Shown in pieces: positions 42,268 to 51,551 of a stretch of DNA of 64,000 bases. Position numbers and translations under genes: made by a program. The stretch's first letter is position 1. Every line of letters starts with the position of its first letter. The DNA comes from Planctomycetota bacterium (GTDB taxonomy: Bacteria > Planctomycetota > UBA8742 > UBA2392). The DNA lies in the NCBI GenBank assembly GCA_020425605.1, contig JAGQRH010000018.1, positions 28,465-92,464 on the forward strand. Direction: 5' to 3'. Below the pieces are notes generated by a model. The model was not told the DNA's origin. It searched no databases and saw nothing but the letters and a program-made list of their open reading frames with translations.

Positions 42268-42696
42268 CTATACGCGGCGCTTCTTCTTCGGTCGGCAGCC
42301 GTTGTGCGGAAGTGGCGTCACGTCTTCGATTGACTTGACGTCGATGCCGCGCTGCTGGATGGCGCGCACTGCGCTTTCGCGTCCTGCGCCCGCACCCTGC
42401 ACGCGAACTTCAACTTCGCGCACGCCCATCTTCTTCACCTTCTCGGCCACGTTTTCGCCGGCGCGCTGCGCGGCGAAGGGCGTGCCCTTGCGTGAGCCCT
42501 TGAAGCCCATGCTGCCGGCGCTGTCCCAGGCGAGCGTGTCGCCGTTCAGGTCGGTCACCGTCACGATTGTGTTGTTGAAGGTGCTTTTGACATGAAGGAT
42601 CGCGCGCGGGACGTTGCGCTTGACCTTCTTGACCTTGACCTTCTTTTCCTTCGCACCCTTGCCGCCCTTGGCGGTTGATGCAGCTGCCTTGGCCAT
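42268..42696 (-). CDS. rpsK: 30S ribosomal protein S11
   Basis: 142 residues. A Lys/Ala-rich N-terminal extension ([20 protein letters not shown]) precedes the S11 core ([40 protein letters not shown], then [17 protein letters not shown] and [17 protein letters not shown]). Start at 42696 with GGAGG upstream. Between rpsM and rpoA. Confidence 0.96.
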   Translation of the reverse strand: MAKAAASTAKGGKGAKEKKVKVKKVKRNVPRAILHVKSTFNNTIVTVTDLNGDTLAWDSAGSMGFKGSRKGTPFAAQRAGENVAEKVKKMGVREVEVRVQGAGAGRESAVRAIQQRGIDVKSIEDVTPLPHNGCRPKKKRRV

Positions 42697-42794
42697 CTTT
42701 GTTTCCTCCGCGGGCTCAACCCCACAATCGTGGGTACCCCGCAATGACTAAGCCGCCCGTCGCCTTTCGGCTGAGCGGCGTGGAATTCGTTTCG

Positions 42795-43172
42795 TTACTT
42801 GGCGACCTTCTTCTTGCCGGCGATCGTCTTGCGCGGCCCCTTGCGTGTGCGGGCATTCGTGCGAGTGCGCTGGCCACGCGCCGGCAAACCGGCACGGTGG
42901 CGCAGACCGCGGTAGCACTTGATGTCGCGCAGGCGATTGACGTTCTGGGTACGCTGGCGGCGGAGGTTACCCTCAACCACGTAGTTCTTTTCCACGAACG
43001 CGGCGATGCGGGCGAGTTCTTCGTCGGTCAGCGTATGCGCCTTGCGGCTGGTGTCGAGGTTCAAGCCCTCGCACACCTGAAGCGCCACTTTGCGGCCGAT
43101 GCCGAAGATGTGGGTAAATGAGTAGGGCAACGCTTTGTTGCCCGGAATGTCTACACCGAGAAGACGCGGCAT
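42795..43172 (-). CDS. rpsM: 30S ribosomal protein S13
   Basis: 125 residues, in the 30S head contacting P-site tRNA. Standard motifs: MPRLLGVDIPGNKALPYSFT, IFGIGRKVALQVCEGL, LRDIKCYRGLRHRAGLPARG and QRTRTNARTRKGPRKTIAGK. It sits between rpmJ and rpsK in the alpha operon. Confidence 0.97.
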   Translation of the reverse strand: MPRLLGVDIPGNKALPYSFTHIFGIGRKVALQVCEGLNLDTSRKAHTLTDEELARIAAFVEKNYVVEGNLRRQRTQNVNRLRDIKCYRGLRHRAGLPARGQRTRTNARTRKGPRKTIAGKKKVAK

Positions 43173-43242
43173 ATCTCACTAGCTCCTGTTGGGCTCAACG
43201 CCGTACGGCTACCCCAACTTACGGCCTCAATAACACCGGGCT

Positions 43243-43359
43243 CTAGCCCTGGCGCTGCTTGTGGCGCGGATTCTTGCTGCAGATCACTCGTACGACGCCC
43301 TTGCGCCGGATGACCTTGCAACCTTCACAGATGCGTTTGACGGAGGCCTTGACCTTCAT
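43243..43359 (-). CDS. rpmJ: 50S ribosomal protein L36
   Basis: 38 residues. Reading from the ATG at 43359 gives [20 protein letters not shown], then [18 protein letters not shown] and stop. The zinc ligands of the C-plus type are present (Cys12, Cys15, Cys28, His33). Normal position between infA and rpsM. Confidence 0.96.
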   Translation of the reverse strand: MKVKASVKRICEGCKVIRRKGVVRVICSKNPRHKQRQG

Positions 43360-43407
43360 CGTTTTTTCCTTGAGTACTGCCTTACCAAGCAATGGCTACA
43401 GCCCTGC

Positions 43408-43623
43408 CTAGTTGCGATAGACGATACGGCCCTTTTCAAGGTCGTACGGGCTAAGTTCAACGATTACCTTGTCCCGAGGGAGAATCCGGATGTAGTGCTT
43501 TCGCATCTTGCCGGAGATGGTGCAGAGCACCTTTTCTCCATTTTCGAGTTCGACACGGAACATGGCATTCGGGAGAGACTCCACTACCGTACCGTCAACT
43601 CGAATGGCGTCATCCTTCGACAT
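43408..43623 (-). CDS. infA: translation initiation factor IF-1
   Basis: 71 residues, a single S1/OB-fold that occupies the A site during initiation. Motifs [60 protein letters not shown]. Start at 43623, with GGAGG five bases away (longer in-frame start rejected). A likely promoter lies upstream, so infA begins a sub-transcript within the spc-alpha region. Confidence 0.97.
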   Translation of the reverse strand: MSKDDAIRVDGTVVESLPNAMFRVELENGEKVLCTISGKMRKHYIRILPRDKVIVELSPYDLEKGRIVYRN

Positions 43624-43728
43624 AATCCTCCGACAGGCTCCTTCCAGTAATTGGAAGTACTTCACTCACAACGGTTTACGTCCCCTGTGCTACTACGGAA
43701 CGCACCCCTCCCGATTTCAGGGCGCGGC

Positions 43729-43757
43729 ACGGTAGCATGGCCGCATTTAGCTTGCAA
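43729..43757 (-). promoter_or_regulatory. predicted infA promoter
   Basis: On the minus strand TTGCAA (43752-43757) and TACCGT (43729-43734) are 17 bases apart, in the 179-base gap between adk and infA. Transcription would start near 43722, about 100 bases before the ATG. Confidence 0.4.
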
Positions 43758-43802
43758 GCAGCGGGCTGTAAATTCTGGCCTTTTTGCTTGACGGGTTCTA
43801 CA

Positions 43803-44465
43803 TCAGCCTTTCAACCCGTTTGCTTCCGCCTTCAGCAGCGCGTAAATCTCTTCCACGCCGCCCTGTGCGTCAAACTCATGCAGGATGCCCTTTTCGCGGT
43901 AATACGGAACTAGCGGCCCGGTCTTGTTGTCGTACTCTTTCAGACGCTCGGTTACCTTGGCGGCATCATCGTCCGCGCGCTGGTGGGTCTCGCCCCCGCA
44001 CACATCGCAAACGCCCTCTTGCCTGGTTGGCGCAAAGACCGCGTGGCTCATTGCTCCGCAGGCCTTGCAGGTACGGCGCCCACTGATGCGCTCAACGATG
44101 ACCTCCCGCGGTGCATCGAAGTACATGGCCGCGCTGACCTTTTCGTCGCGCAGGGCCAGCTTCTTTTCCAGTGCCATGTCTTGCGGCACCGTGCGCGGAA
44201 AACCATCCAGAATGTAGCCCCGCGCGCAGTCGGCCGAGCCGATGCGATCGACAACCAAGTCCACAACAAGATCGTCAGGGACCAACTTGCCTTCGTTCAT
44301 GTATCCCTCAGCCTTTAGGCCGAGTTCAGTCTTGCGCTTGAGATGGTCGCGGAACAAGTCGCCCGTGCTGATGTGGGGCAAATGAAGGTCCGCCGCAAGC
44401 TTTGCCGCCTGCGTGCCCTTGCCGACTCCTGGCGGGCCAAGGAACACGAGAATGATTTTCGCCAT
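43803..44465 (-). CDS. adk: adenylate kinase, zinc-binding lid
   Basis: 220 residues; balances ATP, ADP and AMP. P-loop GPPGVGKGTQ, AMP site STGDLFRDH, GYILDGFPRTVPQ. The LID carries four cysteines (CKAC and CDVC), the zinc form. A RxxDD motif (QRADDDAAKVTERL) follows. Start at 44465 with GGAGG upstream. Normal secY-adk-infA order; the usual map gene between adk and infA is absent. Confidence 0.96.
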   Translation of the reverse strand: MAKIILVFLGPPGVGKGTQAAKLAADLHLPHISTGDLFRDHLKRKTELGLKAEGYMNEGKLVPDDLVVDLVVDRIGSADCARGYILDGFPRTVPQDMALEKKLALRDEKVSAAMYFDAPREVIVERISGRRTCKACGAMSHAVFAPTRQEGVCDVCGGETHQRADDDAAKVTERLKEYDNKTGPLVPYYREKGILHEFDAQGGVEEIYALLKAEANGLKG

Positions 44466-44542
44466 GGGGTCCTCCAATTCACAGGGGCGCGAAAGGTCGC
44501 GCCCCTATTTGCTGCATTGCGCGCCGCAGCGCGTCAGATTCA

Positions 44543-45964
44543 CTAGCGCTTGCGCTGTCCAACCATGCCCGTGTAGCCCTCGTAATTGCGCTGGATCAAT
44601 GCAACTTCGACCTTCTGAACCAGGTCAAGCGCAACGTGCACCACGATCAACAGGCCGGTACCACCCATAACCCTGAAGAACAGCCGGTTCTCATGCAGGC
44701 TCGGCGAGTCGCCGAACACGAAGATCATGATGTTGGGCAGCTCATTCGGAATCACCGCAACAAGGCACAGGAATGTTGCGCCCGCAAGCGTCATGCGACG
44801 CAGAATCTCTGACAGGTACGTCACCGTGTCTTTGCCCGGCCGAACACCCGGGATGAACGCACCCCACTCTTTGAAGTTCTTGGCAAGCTCGATCGGGTTG
44901 AACTGCAGCTGCACCCAGAAATAGGTGAAGAAGAAGATCATCGTGCAGTACAGGATCGTCCAGCTGAATCCGCCCTTATTGAAGGCATCGTTCATGTCCG
45001 AGAAGGCAGACGACCAGAACGGGCTGCCTTCAACCGCATGGCCGAGACTACCGAACAGGATCGTCGGCAGGGTCATCAACGCCGAAGCGAAGATAATCGG
45101 GATCACGCCAGCCTGGTCCACTCGCAGCGGGAAGGTTTGACGCTGGCCGCCGACCACTTTGGCACCACGAACATGCTTGGCGTGCTGGATAACAATCTCG
45201 CGTCGACCAAGCGTAATCATCACGATGCCGTAAGTGATAACCACGAACATCACCAGCAGAGTCGACAGGCTCAGGAAAGCGTCGAGGCTTACTTCCGGCG
45301 CGATCGTGCTGTCCAGCATGGGCTGCACGAAGCCGAGGATCGACTTCGGGATCGAGGCGATGATGCCCGCCATGATGAGCAACGAGACGCCGTTGCCGAT
45401 ACCACGCTCGGTGATCTGGTCGCCAAGCCAGATAAGGAAGTAGGCGCCCGCCGTCATCGTAAGCATCGCGATGGCGGTGAAGGTTGTCAGATCCCACACT
45501 ACGGCCGAGGCAAGATTCGCCTGGCTGGTAAGCAGCTTGATGGTGAAGAAAGACTGGACAACGCAGATTGGCAACGTCGCGATTCGCGCGTACAGGCGAA
45601 TCTTGCGCTGGCCACTCTGGCCTTCCTTCTGGATCTCCTCGAGCTTGGGCACGACCTTGGTCAGCAGCTGGAAGATAATCTCTGCGCTGATGTACGGCAT
45701 GATGCCGAGGCTGAAGATCGTAAAGTCGGTCAGGCCGCCGGCCGAGAGTGCGTTGTAGATGCCAAGGAAGCTATAGACCCAGGTACTGCTGGTCTGCTCG
45801 GCGAACGACTTGGCGAACTCGATGTTATCGATGCCCGGCACTGGAATGGTGCGCCCAATGCGGAACACGGCCAGAATCAATAGTGTGAAGAGGGCCTTCT
45901 TGCGCAGCTCGGGAACCTTAAAAAGGTTCAGGAATAGCTCGGCTGGCCCTGCATTCTGCGACAT
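44543..45964 (-). CDS. secY: protein translocase subunit SecY
   Basis: 473 residues, about ten membrane helices, the central channel of the Sec translocon. Recognised by FRIGRTIPVPGIDNIEFAK, the plug-region IFSLGIMPYISAEIIFQLLT, ITERGIGNGVSLLIMAGIIA, VKQ-like RREIVIQHAKHVRGAKVVGG (cytosolic loop), GVIPIIFASALMTLP and FFTYFWVQLQFNPIELAKNF. In the standard place after rplO. Confidence 0.97.
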   Translation of the reverse strand: MSQNAGPAELFLNLFKVPELRKKALFTLLILAVFRIGRTIPVPGIDNIEFAKSFAEQTSSTWVYSFLGIYNALSAGGLTDFTIFSLGIMPYISAEIIFQLLTKVVPKLEEIQKEGQSGQRKIRLYARIATLPICVVQSFFTIKLLTSQANLASAVVWDLTTFTAIAMLTMTAGAYFLIWLGDQITERGIGNGVSLLIMAGIIASIPKSILGFVQPMLDSTIAPEVSLDAFLSLSTLLVMFVVITYGIVMITLGRREIVIQHAKHVRGAKVVGGQRQTFPLRVDQAGVIPIIFASALMTLPTILFGSLGHAVEGSPFWSSAFSDMNDAFNKGGFSWTILYCTMIFFFTYFWVQLQFNPIELAKNFKEWGAFIPGVRPGKDTVTYLSEILRRMTLAGATFLCLVAVIPNELPNIMIFVFGDSPSLHENRLFFRVMGGTGLLIVVHVALDLVQKVEVALIQRNYEGYTGMVGQRKR

Positions 45965-46050
45965 CTCGTCCTCAACGCTGATCCGGGTTTCTGCCCGGTA
46001 CCGGCGTGCCCAATCAGGCTGCCGGGATTAACACACGTACCGCGATTCCG

Positions 46051-46512
46051 CTAGTCCTGTTTGACGACGATCTGTTCGCACTTGCCGCCCTTGGCTTCGA
46101 TTTTCTGGCGGGCGGACTTGCTGAAGCGATGCGCGCGAACCGTGAGCTTCTTGGCAATCTCACCGTTACCAAGCATCTTGACGCCGTCGGCAAGCTTGTT
46201 GATCAAGCCGGCCTTGAGGAATTCGTCAGGCCCGACCGTCGCGCCGTCGTCGAAATCATTCAGCTTCTCGACGTTCAGCACAACGATGTCCTTGCTGAAT
46301 CGGTGATTGTTGAAGCCCACCTTGGGCAAACGACGCACGAGGGGCATCTGGCCGCCCTCGAAGTAGAACTTGTGGCTGAAACCGGTTCGGGCGCTGGCGC
46401 CCTTTCCGCCGCGGCCGGCCGTCATGCCCTTGCCGGTACCGGGGCCTCGGCCCTTGCGGACCATCGGCTTCTTGCGGGTATTGCCCCGCAGCTTGATATC
46501 GCTGAATTCCAT
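46051..46512 (-). CDS. rplO: 50S ribosomal protein L15
   Basis: 153 residues. Opening IKLRGNTRKKPMVRKGRGPG, TGKGMTAGRGGKGASARTG and GGQMPLVRRLPKVGFNN are diagnostic. It directly follows rpsE; L30 (rpmD), normally between them, is missing from this position. Confidence 0.96.
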   Translation of the reverse strand: MEFSDIKLRGNTRKKPMVRKGRGPGTGKGMTAGRGGKGASARTGFSHKFYFEGGQMPLVRRLPKVGFNNHRFSKDIVVLNVEKLNDFDDGATVGPDEFLKAGLINKLADGVKMLGNGEIAKKLTVRAHRFSKSARQKIEAKGGKCEQIVVKQD

Positions 46513-46583
46513 CTCTCGCTCCGTCGGCTCTTGGCCGCGTCACTCGGCATCGTCGCCTGGTTCCCTGAATGCGGCAGCTGAAA

Positions 46584-47309
46584 CTATTCGCCGCCCTTGT
46601 CTTCTTCCTTCGGTGCGTCTGCCGGCTTCGCATCGTCGGCTTTGGCTTCCGGAGCCTTGGCTTCCGGTCCGCTATCAGCGTTCGGCCTGCGTCCGCGTCC
46701 GCCACCAGAACCGCCGCGATCACCGCCCTTGCCCTTCTGGCGGCGCGTATCTTTACGGCCGCGGCGCGGATCATCGTCGAGGACCACTGGCTCAAGCTTC
46801 GGGCCTTCGCGGTCCGGGTGAACAGGAAGCCCGCGAAGCTCATAGACTTCGCGCTTTGACAGCAGCTGATCGAGCCCGGCCAGCGTAGCCTTCACCACGT
46901 TCAGCGGATTACGGCTGCCGTAGATCTTGGTAAGGATGTTGCGTACGCCGAGTTCTTCAACCACCGCACGAACACTGGCGCCGGCTTTGATACCGGTACC
47001 GGGCGCGGCCGGACGAAGCACAACGCGTGAGCTGCGGAAGCGACCTTCCACGGCGTGCGGAATGGTGTCGCCACGCAATGGGTAACGCACGAGGTTTTTG
47101 CGCGCGTCGCGCACTGCCTTCTCGATGCTGGTCGGGACTTCGCGAGCCTTGCCCTGGCCGTAGCCGACAACACCCTTGCGATCGCCGATGATCACGACGG
47201 CCGCAAAGCTGAAACGACGACCGCCCTTGACCACCGCCGAAGTGCGGTTCACCCGGACGACTTTTTCTTCGCCCAGATCGAGGTCCCGTGCCGAGATTCG
47301 ATGACCCAT
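46584..47309 (-). CDS. rpsE: 30S ribosomal protein S5 with long Gly/Arg and acidic tail
   Basis: 241 residues, against about 165 for E. coli. The core (EEKVVRVNRTSAVVKGGRRF, SFAAVVIIGDRKGVVGYGQG, PAAPGTGIKAGASVRAVVEE) is standard. After residue about 165 comes RRGRKDTRRQKGKGGDRGGS and an Ala/Lys/Glu end (APEAKADDAKPADAPKEEDK). S5 guards decoding fidelity at the mRNA entry. The ATG at 47309 is used; a TTG two codons upstream is less likely. Confidence 0.95.
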   Translation of the reverse strand: MGHRISARDLDLGEEKVVRVNRTSAVVKGGRRFSFAAVVIIGDRKGVVGYGQGKAREVPTSIEKAVRDARKNLVRYPLRGDTIPHAVEGRFRSSRVVLRPAAPGTGIKAGASVRAVVEELGVRNILTKIYGSRNPLNVVKATLAGLDQLLSKREVYELRGLPVHPDREGPKLEPVVLDDDPRRGRKDTRRQKGKGGDRGGSGGGRGRRPNADSGPEAKAPEAKADDAKPADAPKEEDKGGE

Positions 47310-47367
47310 GCTCAATCCTGTTTGCTGTTCCTAACGGCTGCCGCGGCAGCCAGGTTTCCAGTTTCGT

Positions 47368-47730
47368 CTAGAATTCCAGTCCTGCTTCGCGTGCCGCATC
47401 AGCCAGGGCCTTGATGCGCCCATGGTAACGGTTCGGGCCACGGTCAAACGCGACCTGCTTGATGCCCTTGGCGATCGCCAGCTCCGCGATCTTCTTGCCG
47501 ATTGCCTTGGCGCCCGCAATGTTGCCGGAATTCTTGTCCGCGTTGGCCTTGCCAACAGTTGTGGCGAAGCAAACGGTCGCCTGCTTGTGATCGTCAATGA
47601 TCTGCGCCGAGATGTGCTTGATCGTACGGTGCACGGACAAGCGCGGACGCGTACCCGCAGAACGGATCCGGTTGCGGGTGCTGTATGCGCGGCGCTTGTT
47701 GCGGCGAGCTGCGGTCTTGTGAGCTTTCAT
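47368..47730 (-). CDS. rplR: 50S ribosomal protein L18
   Basis: 120 residues, binds 5S rRNA. RIRSAGTRPRLSVHRTIKHI, SAQIIDDHKQATVCFATT and QVAFDRGPNRYHGRIKALAD are diagnostic. Between rplF and rpsE. Confidence 0.97.
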   Translation of the reverse strand: MKAHKTAARRNKRRAYSTRNRIRSAGTRPRLSVHRTIKHISAQIIDDHKQATVCFATTVGKANADKNSGNIAGAKAIGKKIAELAIAKGIKQVAFDRGPNRYHGRIKALADAAREAGLEF

Positions 47731-47751
47731 TTCCTTACCTCAGTCCTGTGC

Positions 47752-48300
47752 TTACTTGCCGCCGCCGACGAACGACTTGCCGGCCTTGCGGACGATGCGC
47801 TCGCCGTCATAGCGTACGCCCTTGCCCTTGTAAGGCTCCGGCTTGCGTGAGCTGCGGATACGGGCGGCGAACTCGCCGACCGCCTGTTTGTCGATCCCTG
47901 TCACTTCGATACGCTGCGGGTTGGGAATCGCGACGTTGATACCCTGCGGGGGATCAAAATCGACCGTGTGGCAGAAGCCGAGCTGAAGCACCAGCTTGGT
48001 GCCCTGCATCTTGCCCTGCCAACCCACACCGACGATATCGAGGTTCTTCTGATACCCCTTGGTGACACCAACAATCATGTTGGCGATCAGCGCGCGGGTC
48101 GTCCCGTGCAACGCCTTGGCAAGTTTGCTTTCGTTCTTGCGCTCAACGTTGACGGAAGTGCCTTCCACCGCGACGGTGATCTCGGGACGGAATTCGGTCT
48201 CAAGGTTGCCTTTGCTGCCGCTCACCTTGACCTTGTTGCCCGCCACCTCGACCTTGACGCCGGAGGGGACTTCAATTGGTTGTTTTCCGACTCGTGACAT
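47752..48300 (-). CDS. rplF: 50S ribosomal protein L6
   Basis: 182 residues. MSRVGKQPIEVPSGVKVEVA, HGTTRALIANMIVGVTKGYQ and the end EPYKGKGVRYDGERIVRKAG are diagnostic. The shorter ATG at 48300 is chosen over a longer frame extension. Between rpsH and rplR. Confidence 0.97.
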   Translation of the reverse strand: MSRVGKQPIEVPSGVKVEVAGNKVKVSGSKGNLETEFRPEITVAVEGTSVNVERKNESKLAKALHGTTRALIANMIVGVTKGYQKNLDIVGVGWQGKMQGTKLVLQLGFCHTVDFDPPQGINVAIPNPQRIEVTGIDKQAVGEFAARIRSSRKPEPYKGKGVRYDGERIVRKAGKSFVGGGK

Positions 48301-48317
48301 CTCTGTTCCGTCCTGGG

Positions 48318-48719
48318 CTAGCCCACTTTGCAAAGCACTTCGCCGCCGACCTGCTGCTTCCGGCATTCGCGATCGCTGAGCACACCCTTGCTGGTCGAAA
48401 GAATGCAGATACCCATGCCACCACGAACGCGCGGTATGCGACCTGCCGGCGAATACACCCGGCGGCCCGGTTTGCTGACGCGATCGATGTTGTGGATGAC
48501 GTGCTCGCCGTCGGGACCGTAGCGGAGGTCGAGCAAGAGCACGCGGCTCTTGCCTTCTTCGCCATCGGTACGGACGCCGTTCACGTAGCCCTCGCGCCGC
48601 AGCACGTTGGCCAATTCCTGCTTCAGTTTTGAGTACGGAATGCTGACCTCCGAAGCGCCGTTACGCGTGGCGTTGCGGATCCTTGTCAGCATGTCCGAAA
48701 TTGGGTCATTCATCGACAT
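48318..48719 (-). CDS. rpsH: 30S ribosomal protein S8
   Basis: 133 residues. DPISDMLTRIRNATRNGAS, IPYSKLKQELANVLRREGYV and the end GGMGICILSTSKGVLSDREC are diagnostic. S8 binds 16S helix 21 and often represses the spc operon. Two starts two codons apart are possible (48719 or 48713). Confidence 0.97.
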   Translation of the reverse strand: MSMNDPISDMLTRIRNATRNGASEVSIPYSKLKQELANVLRREGYVNGVRTDGEEGKSRVLLLDLRYGPDGEHVIHNIDRVSKPGRRVYSPAGRIPRVRGGMGICILSTSKGVLSDRECRKQQVGGEVLCKVG

Positions 48720-48758
48720 CTGGTGAAACTCCAGTTGGCCGATCCGAAAAAGTTCCTG

Positions 48759-48944
48759 TTACCAGCTCGCCTTGCGCATGCCCGGGATTTCGCCCCGGCT
48801 TGCAAGGTCGCGCAGGCAGCACCGGCATATCTGCAGCTTGCGATAGACCGCACGCGGTCGACCACAAAGTTGGCAGCGATTCCGGTGCCGAGTGCTGAAC
48901 TTCGGCGGCCGCTTTGACTTCTCAACTAAGCACGTTCTTGACAC
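48759..48944 (-). CDS. rpsN: 30S ribosomal protein S14, zinc-binding type Z
   Basis: 61 residues. The zinc ribbon is CQLC and CRCC with the usual spacing ([20 protein letters not shown]). Ends [15 protein letters not shown]. Start codon is GTG at 48944, with GGAGG six bases before it. In its normal place between rplE and rpsH. Confidence 0.96.
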   Translation of the reverse strand: MSRTCLVEKSKRPPKFSTRHRNRCQLCGRPRAVYRKLQICRCCLRDLASRGEIPGMRKASW

Positions 48945-48968
48945 GTAAATCCTCCGGTCTGGCTATTC

Positions 48969-49547
48969 CTAGGCCGCTGAGCCCTTCTTGGCCGGCAGCT
49001 TCTTCAGTGGCATACCCAGTCCCATCAACAGCTCGCGTGACATGTCATCGCTGCCGCCGGTGATGGTGAAAGAGATGTTCATTCCCTGGACTTCCTTGAC
49101 CTTGTCGAGGTCGATGTCCGGGAACAGGGACTGCTCACTGAGCCCCATGTTGTAGTTGCCCCGACGATCGAAGCCCTTGGGGTTCAAGCCCTGGAAGTCG
49201 CGGATGCGCGGCACGGCCACACTGATCAGCTTTTCCATGAACAGCCACATGCGTTCACCACGCAGGGTGACGCGTGCGCCGACTGTATCGCCTTCGCGCA
49301 GCTTCCAGGTCGCGGCCGCGACCTTGGCGCGCGTCACGAGCGCCTTCTGGCCCGCGATCAGGCTGAGCTCGCCGGCGAGGCTTTCGGCCATACCCTTGTT
49401 CTTGCTGGCCTTGCCAATACCCATGTTCAGCGAAATCTTCTTCAGCTGGGGGGTCGCCATGACGTTGCCGATTCCGAACTTCTCACGAAGCATCGGGGCG
49501 ACTTCGTCGCGATACTTGGTCTTCAGTCTTGGCTCAGTTTTGCTCAT
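48969..49547 (-). CDS. rplE: 50S ribosomal protein L5
   Basis: 192 residues, binds 5S rRNA and P-site tRNA. MATPQLKKISLNMGIGKASK, SLIAGQKALVTRAKVAAATW, GDTVGARVTLRGERMWLFME and VPRIRDFQGLNPKGFDRRGN are diagnostic. The C-terminus is a little longer than usual (MPLKKLPAKKGSAA). Confidence 0.97.
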   Translation of the reverse strand: MSKTEPRLKTKYRDEVAPMLREKFGIGNVMATPQLKKISLNMGIGKASKNKGMAESLAGELSLIAGQKALVTRAKVAAATWKLREGDTVGARVTLRGERMWLFMEKLISVAVPRIRDFQGLNPKGFDRRGNYNMGLSEQSLFPDIDLDKVKEVQGMNISFTITGGSDDMSRELLMGLGMPLKKLPAKKGSAA

Positions 49548-49596
49548 GTCCGTTCTGCCTTATTCCGCTGTCGCCAGGGGCGACCGCCGGTTTCGT

Positions 49597-49932
49597 CTAG
49601 TCTTCCAGTGCCGTCTTGGTGCTCTTGAAGTAGCGCACCTTCTTGCCGTCTTCGCGCTTGTAGTGGATGCGTTCAGCCTTGCCGGCCTTCTCATTCCACA
49701 GCATCACGTTGGCGACAGGAATCGGCGCCTCGCGCTGCACGCGTCCACCCTGCGGGTTGGCTTCACTCTTGCGCAAGTGCTTCCAGACCATGTTTTTGCC
49801 CTCAACGATGATGCGTTGCGAGCGGCGATCAACACGCAGGACCTTTCCGCTGGGCTGCTTGCGGTCTTCGGCCGTCTGCGGGCGATCCTTGCCCTTGATG
49901 ATCTGAACTTCGTCTCCGACTTTCACGTGCAT
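49597..49932 (-). CDS. rplX: 50S ribosomal protein L24
   Basis: 111 residues, an assembly initiator. Opens HVKVGDEVQIIKGKDR; the KOW region is followed by SGKVLRVDRRSQRIIVEGKN, MVWKHLRKSEANPQGGRVQR, APIPVANVMLWNEKAGKAER. Two bases separate its start from the rplN stop. Confidence 0.96.
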   Translation of the reverse strand: MHVKVGDEVQIIKGKDRPQTAEDRKQPSGKVLRVDRRSQRIIVEGKNMVWKHLRKSEANPQGGRVQREAPIPVANVMLWNEKAGKAERIHYKREDGKKVRYFKSTKTALED

Positions 49933-49934
49933 GG

Positions 49935-50327
49935 CTAAATCACCTCGTTGGCAAGGCTGACGATCTTCATGAACTTCTTGGCGCGCAACTCACGGGCTAC
50001 TGCGCCGAAGATACGTGTGCCTACCGGGTTTCCGTCCTTGTCGACAATCACCGCGGCGTTGCGGTCAAAGCGAACGTAGCTGCCGTCTTCGCGACGAACG
50101 GCCCGGCGGGTCCGGACGATCACGCAACGCACTACGCGCTTCTTCTTGTCCTTCTTGGTTGTCTTCTTGAACAGCTCACACGTCGGGGTTGCCGACTTGA
50201 TCACGCCGACGACAACGTCGCCCACCGTCGCATAGCGGCGGCCGCTGCTGCCCAACACCTTGATGCACACCACTGTGCGAGCACCGGTGTTGTCGGCAAC
50301 GTCCATGACCGTTTGTTCCTGAATCAT
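49935..50327 (-). CDS. rplN: 50S ribosomal protein L14
   Basis: 130 residues. [40 protein letters not shown] and [20 protein letters not shown] are diagnostic. It has a short Lys-rich insertion ([16 protein letters not shown]) relative to the 122-residue form. Confidence 0.97.
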   Translation of the reverse strand: MIQEQTVMDVADNTGARTVVCIKVLGSSGRRYATVGDVVVGVIKSATPTCELFKKTTKKDKKKRVVRCVIVRTRRAVRREDGSYVRFDRNAAVIVDKDGNPVGTRIFGAVARELRAKKFMKIVSLANEVI

Positions 50328-50376
50328 CTCTGCTTCCTTGGCGCTTTCGCGCCCTGCTCATTCTTCCGTGCGTTCG

Positions 50377-50700
50377 CTAAGCCTTCTGCTGCTCCGCGGT
50401 CGTTTCAGCCGATGCCTCTTCACGCAGGCCCGCATGGGCGCGGCGCAGTACCTTAACCAGACGCCATGTCTTGATCTTGCTCATCGGCCGGGTGGCCGCG
50501 ATCTCGACCGTATCGCCGATGTGGGCTTCATTCTTCTCATCGTGCGCATGCAGCTTCTTGCGACGCTTGATGTACTTGTGCGTGCGCGGGTGCATGACCT
50601 GACGCTCCCACAACACGGTGATGGTCTTTTCCATCTTGTCGCTGGTCACGACGCCTTGAAGGCGGCGGCGCTGGTTGCGTTTTTCAGTACCCTCGGTCAT
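50377..50700 (-). CDS. rpsQ: 30S ribosomal protein S17
   Basis: 107 residues, an OB-fold binder of 16S 5' domain. [40 protein letters not shown] and [20 protein letters not shown] are diagnostic. The ATG at 50700 with GGAG upstream is preferred over a TTG four codons earlier. Slight C-terminal extension. Confidence 0.96.
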   Translation of the reverse strand: MTEGTEKRNQRRRLQGVVTSDKMEKTITVLWERQVMHPRTHKYIKRRKKLHAHDEKNEAHIGDTVEIAATRPMSKIKTWRLVKVLRRAHAGLREEASAETTAEQQKA

Positions 50701-50733
50701 TCCGGTCTCCAACCACTAACGGCAGTGCCGTCG

Positions 50734-51090
50734 TTACTTGCCCTTAGCCAGCTCTTCCAGTTCACGCACCGTGCGCTTTGCCTCATTGAGGCGGCGCAGC
50801 AGTTTGGTGCGCGCACGCTTGCGTCCAGCGTCGCCCTCGTGGGGTGCGCCAAGCGCATTGATCGCCGCGTTCAACTTCTTCTCTTCCGCCTGCGCGCGGG
50901 CCAGGGCTTCACGCCCGACCTGCACCGTGCGAATGCGCGCGATCTCACGGCGGCGCTTCAGCATTTCGGCGCCGCGCTGAGACGTCATCGCCTCAGTGGT
51001 GAAACGTGCCTTGAAGTTCTCCTCGGCAAGCTGGTTCAGCTTCGCCGTGAGTTCCTTTTCTGGCTGTCCTTTGAGCGCATCAAAGCTCAT
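50734..51090 (-). CDS. rpmC: 50S ribosomal protein L29, double length
   Basis: 118 residues, against 60-75 for most L29. The first 65 match L29 (EKELTAKLNQLAEENFKARF, LKRRREIARIRTV), followed by a helical charged extension (QAEEKKLNAAINALGAP, then EGDAGRKRARTKLLRRLNEA). Position between rplP and rpsQ supports the identity. The extension would lie near the tunnel exit where nascent-chain factors dock. Confidence 0.88.
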   Translation of the reverse strand: MSFDALKGQPEKELTAKLNQLAEENFKARFTTEAMTSQRGAEMLKRRREIARIRTVQVGREALARAQAEEKKLNAAINALGAPHEGDAGRKRARTKLLRRLNEAKRTVRELEELAKGK

Positions 51091-51128
51091 TGCTCATTCT
51101 CCGTCCGCCCAATCGGGCGGTGAAATTC

Positions 51129-51551
51129 CTATCCAACCCGGTGGTGACGTTCCACCAGACGGCAACGCACAGGCATCTTGTTTGCGGCCTTTGCGAGTGC
51201 CTCACGTGCAAGGTCAAGGTTCACGCCGCCAACCTCGAACATCACGACGCCCGGCTTGACGACAGCGCACCAGAATTCCGGCTCACCTTTGCCCTTGCCC
51301 TGACGCGTCTCGAGCGGCTTGGCCGAAACGGGCTTGTGCGGAAACACACGAATCCAGTACTTGCCGGCCTTGCCGACCGCGCGGCTGATCGCGATACGCG
51401 CAGCTTCAATCTGGCGGCCGGTAATCCAGCCCGGCTCAAGCGTCTGAAGGCCCGCATCGCCGAACGCCACGAAGTTGCCGCGCGTGGCGTTGCCCTTGAC
51501 GACGCCGCGCATCTGCTTGCGATACTTGGTCCTGCTAGGAAGTAAGGCCAT
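51129..51551 (-). CDS. rplP: 50S ribosomal protein L16
   Basis: 140 residues. LLPSRTKYRKQMRGVVKGNA, LQTLEPGWITGRQIEAARIA, GKAGKYWIRVFPHKPVSAKP and GKGKGEPEFWCAVVKPGVVM are diagnostic. Its start overlaps the rpsC stop by 17 bases, so it is coupled to rpsC. Confidence 0.97.
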   Translation of the reverse strand: MALLPSRTKYRKQMRGVVKGNATRGNFVAFGDAGLQTLEPGWITGRQIEAARIAISRAVGKAGKYWIRVFPHKPVSAKPLETRQGKGKGEPEFWCAVVKPGVVMFEVGGVNLDLAREALAKAANKMPVRCRLVERHHRVG

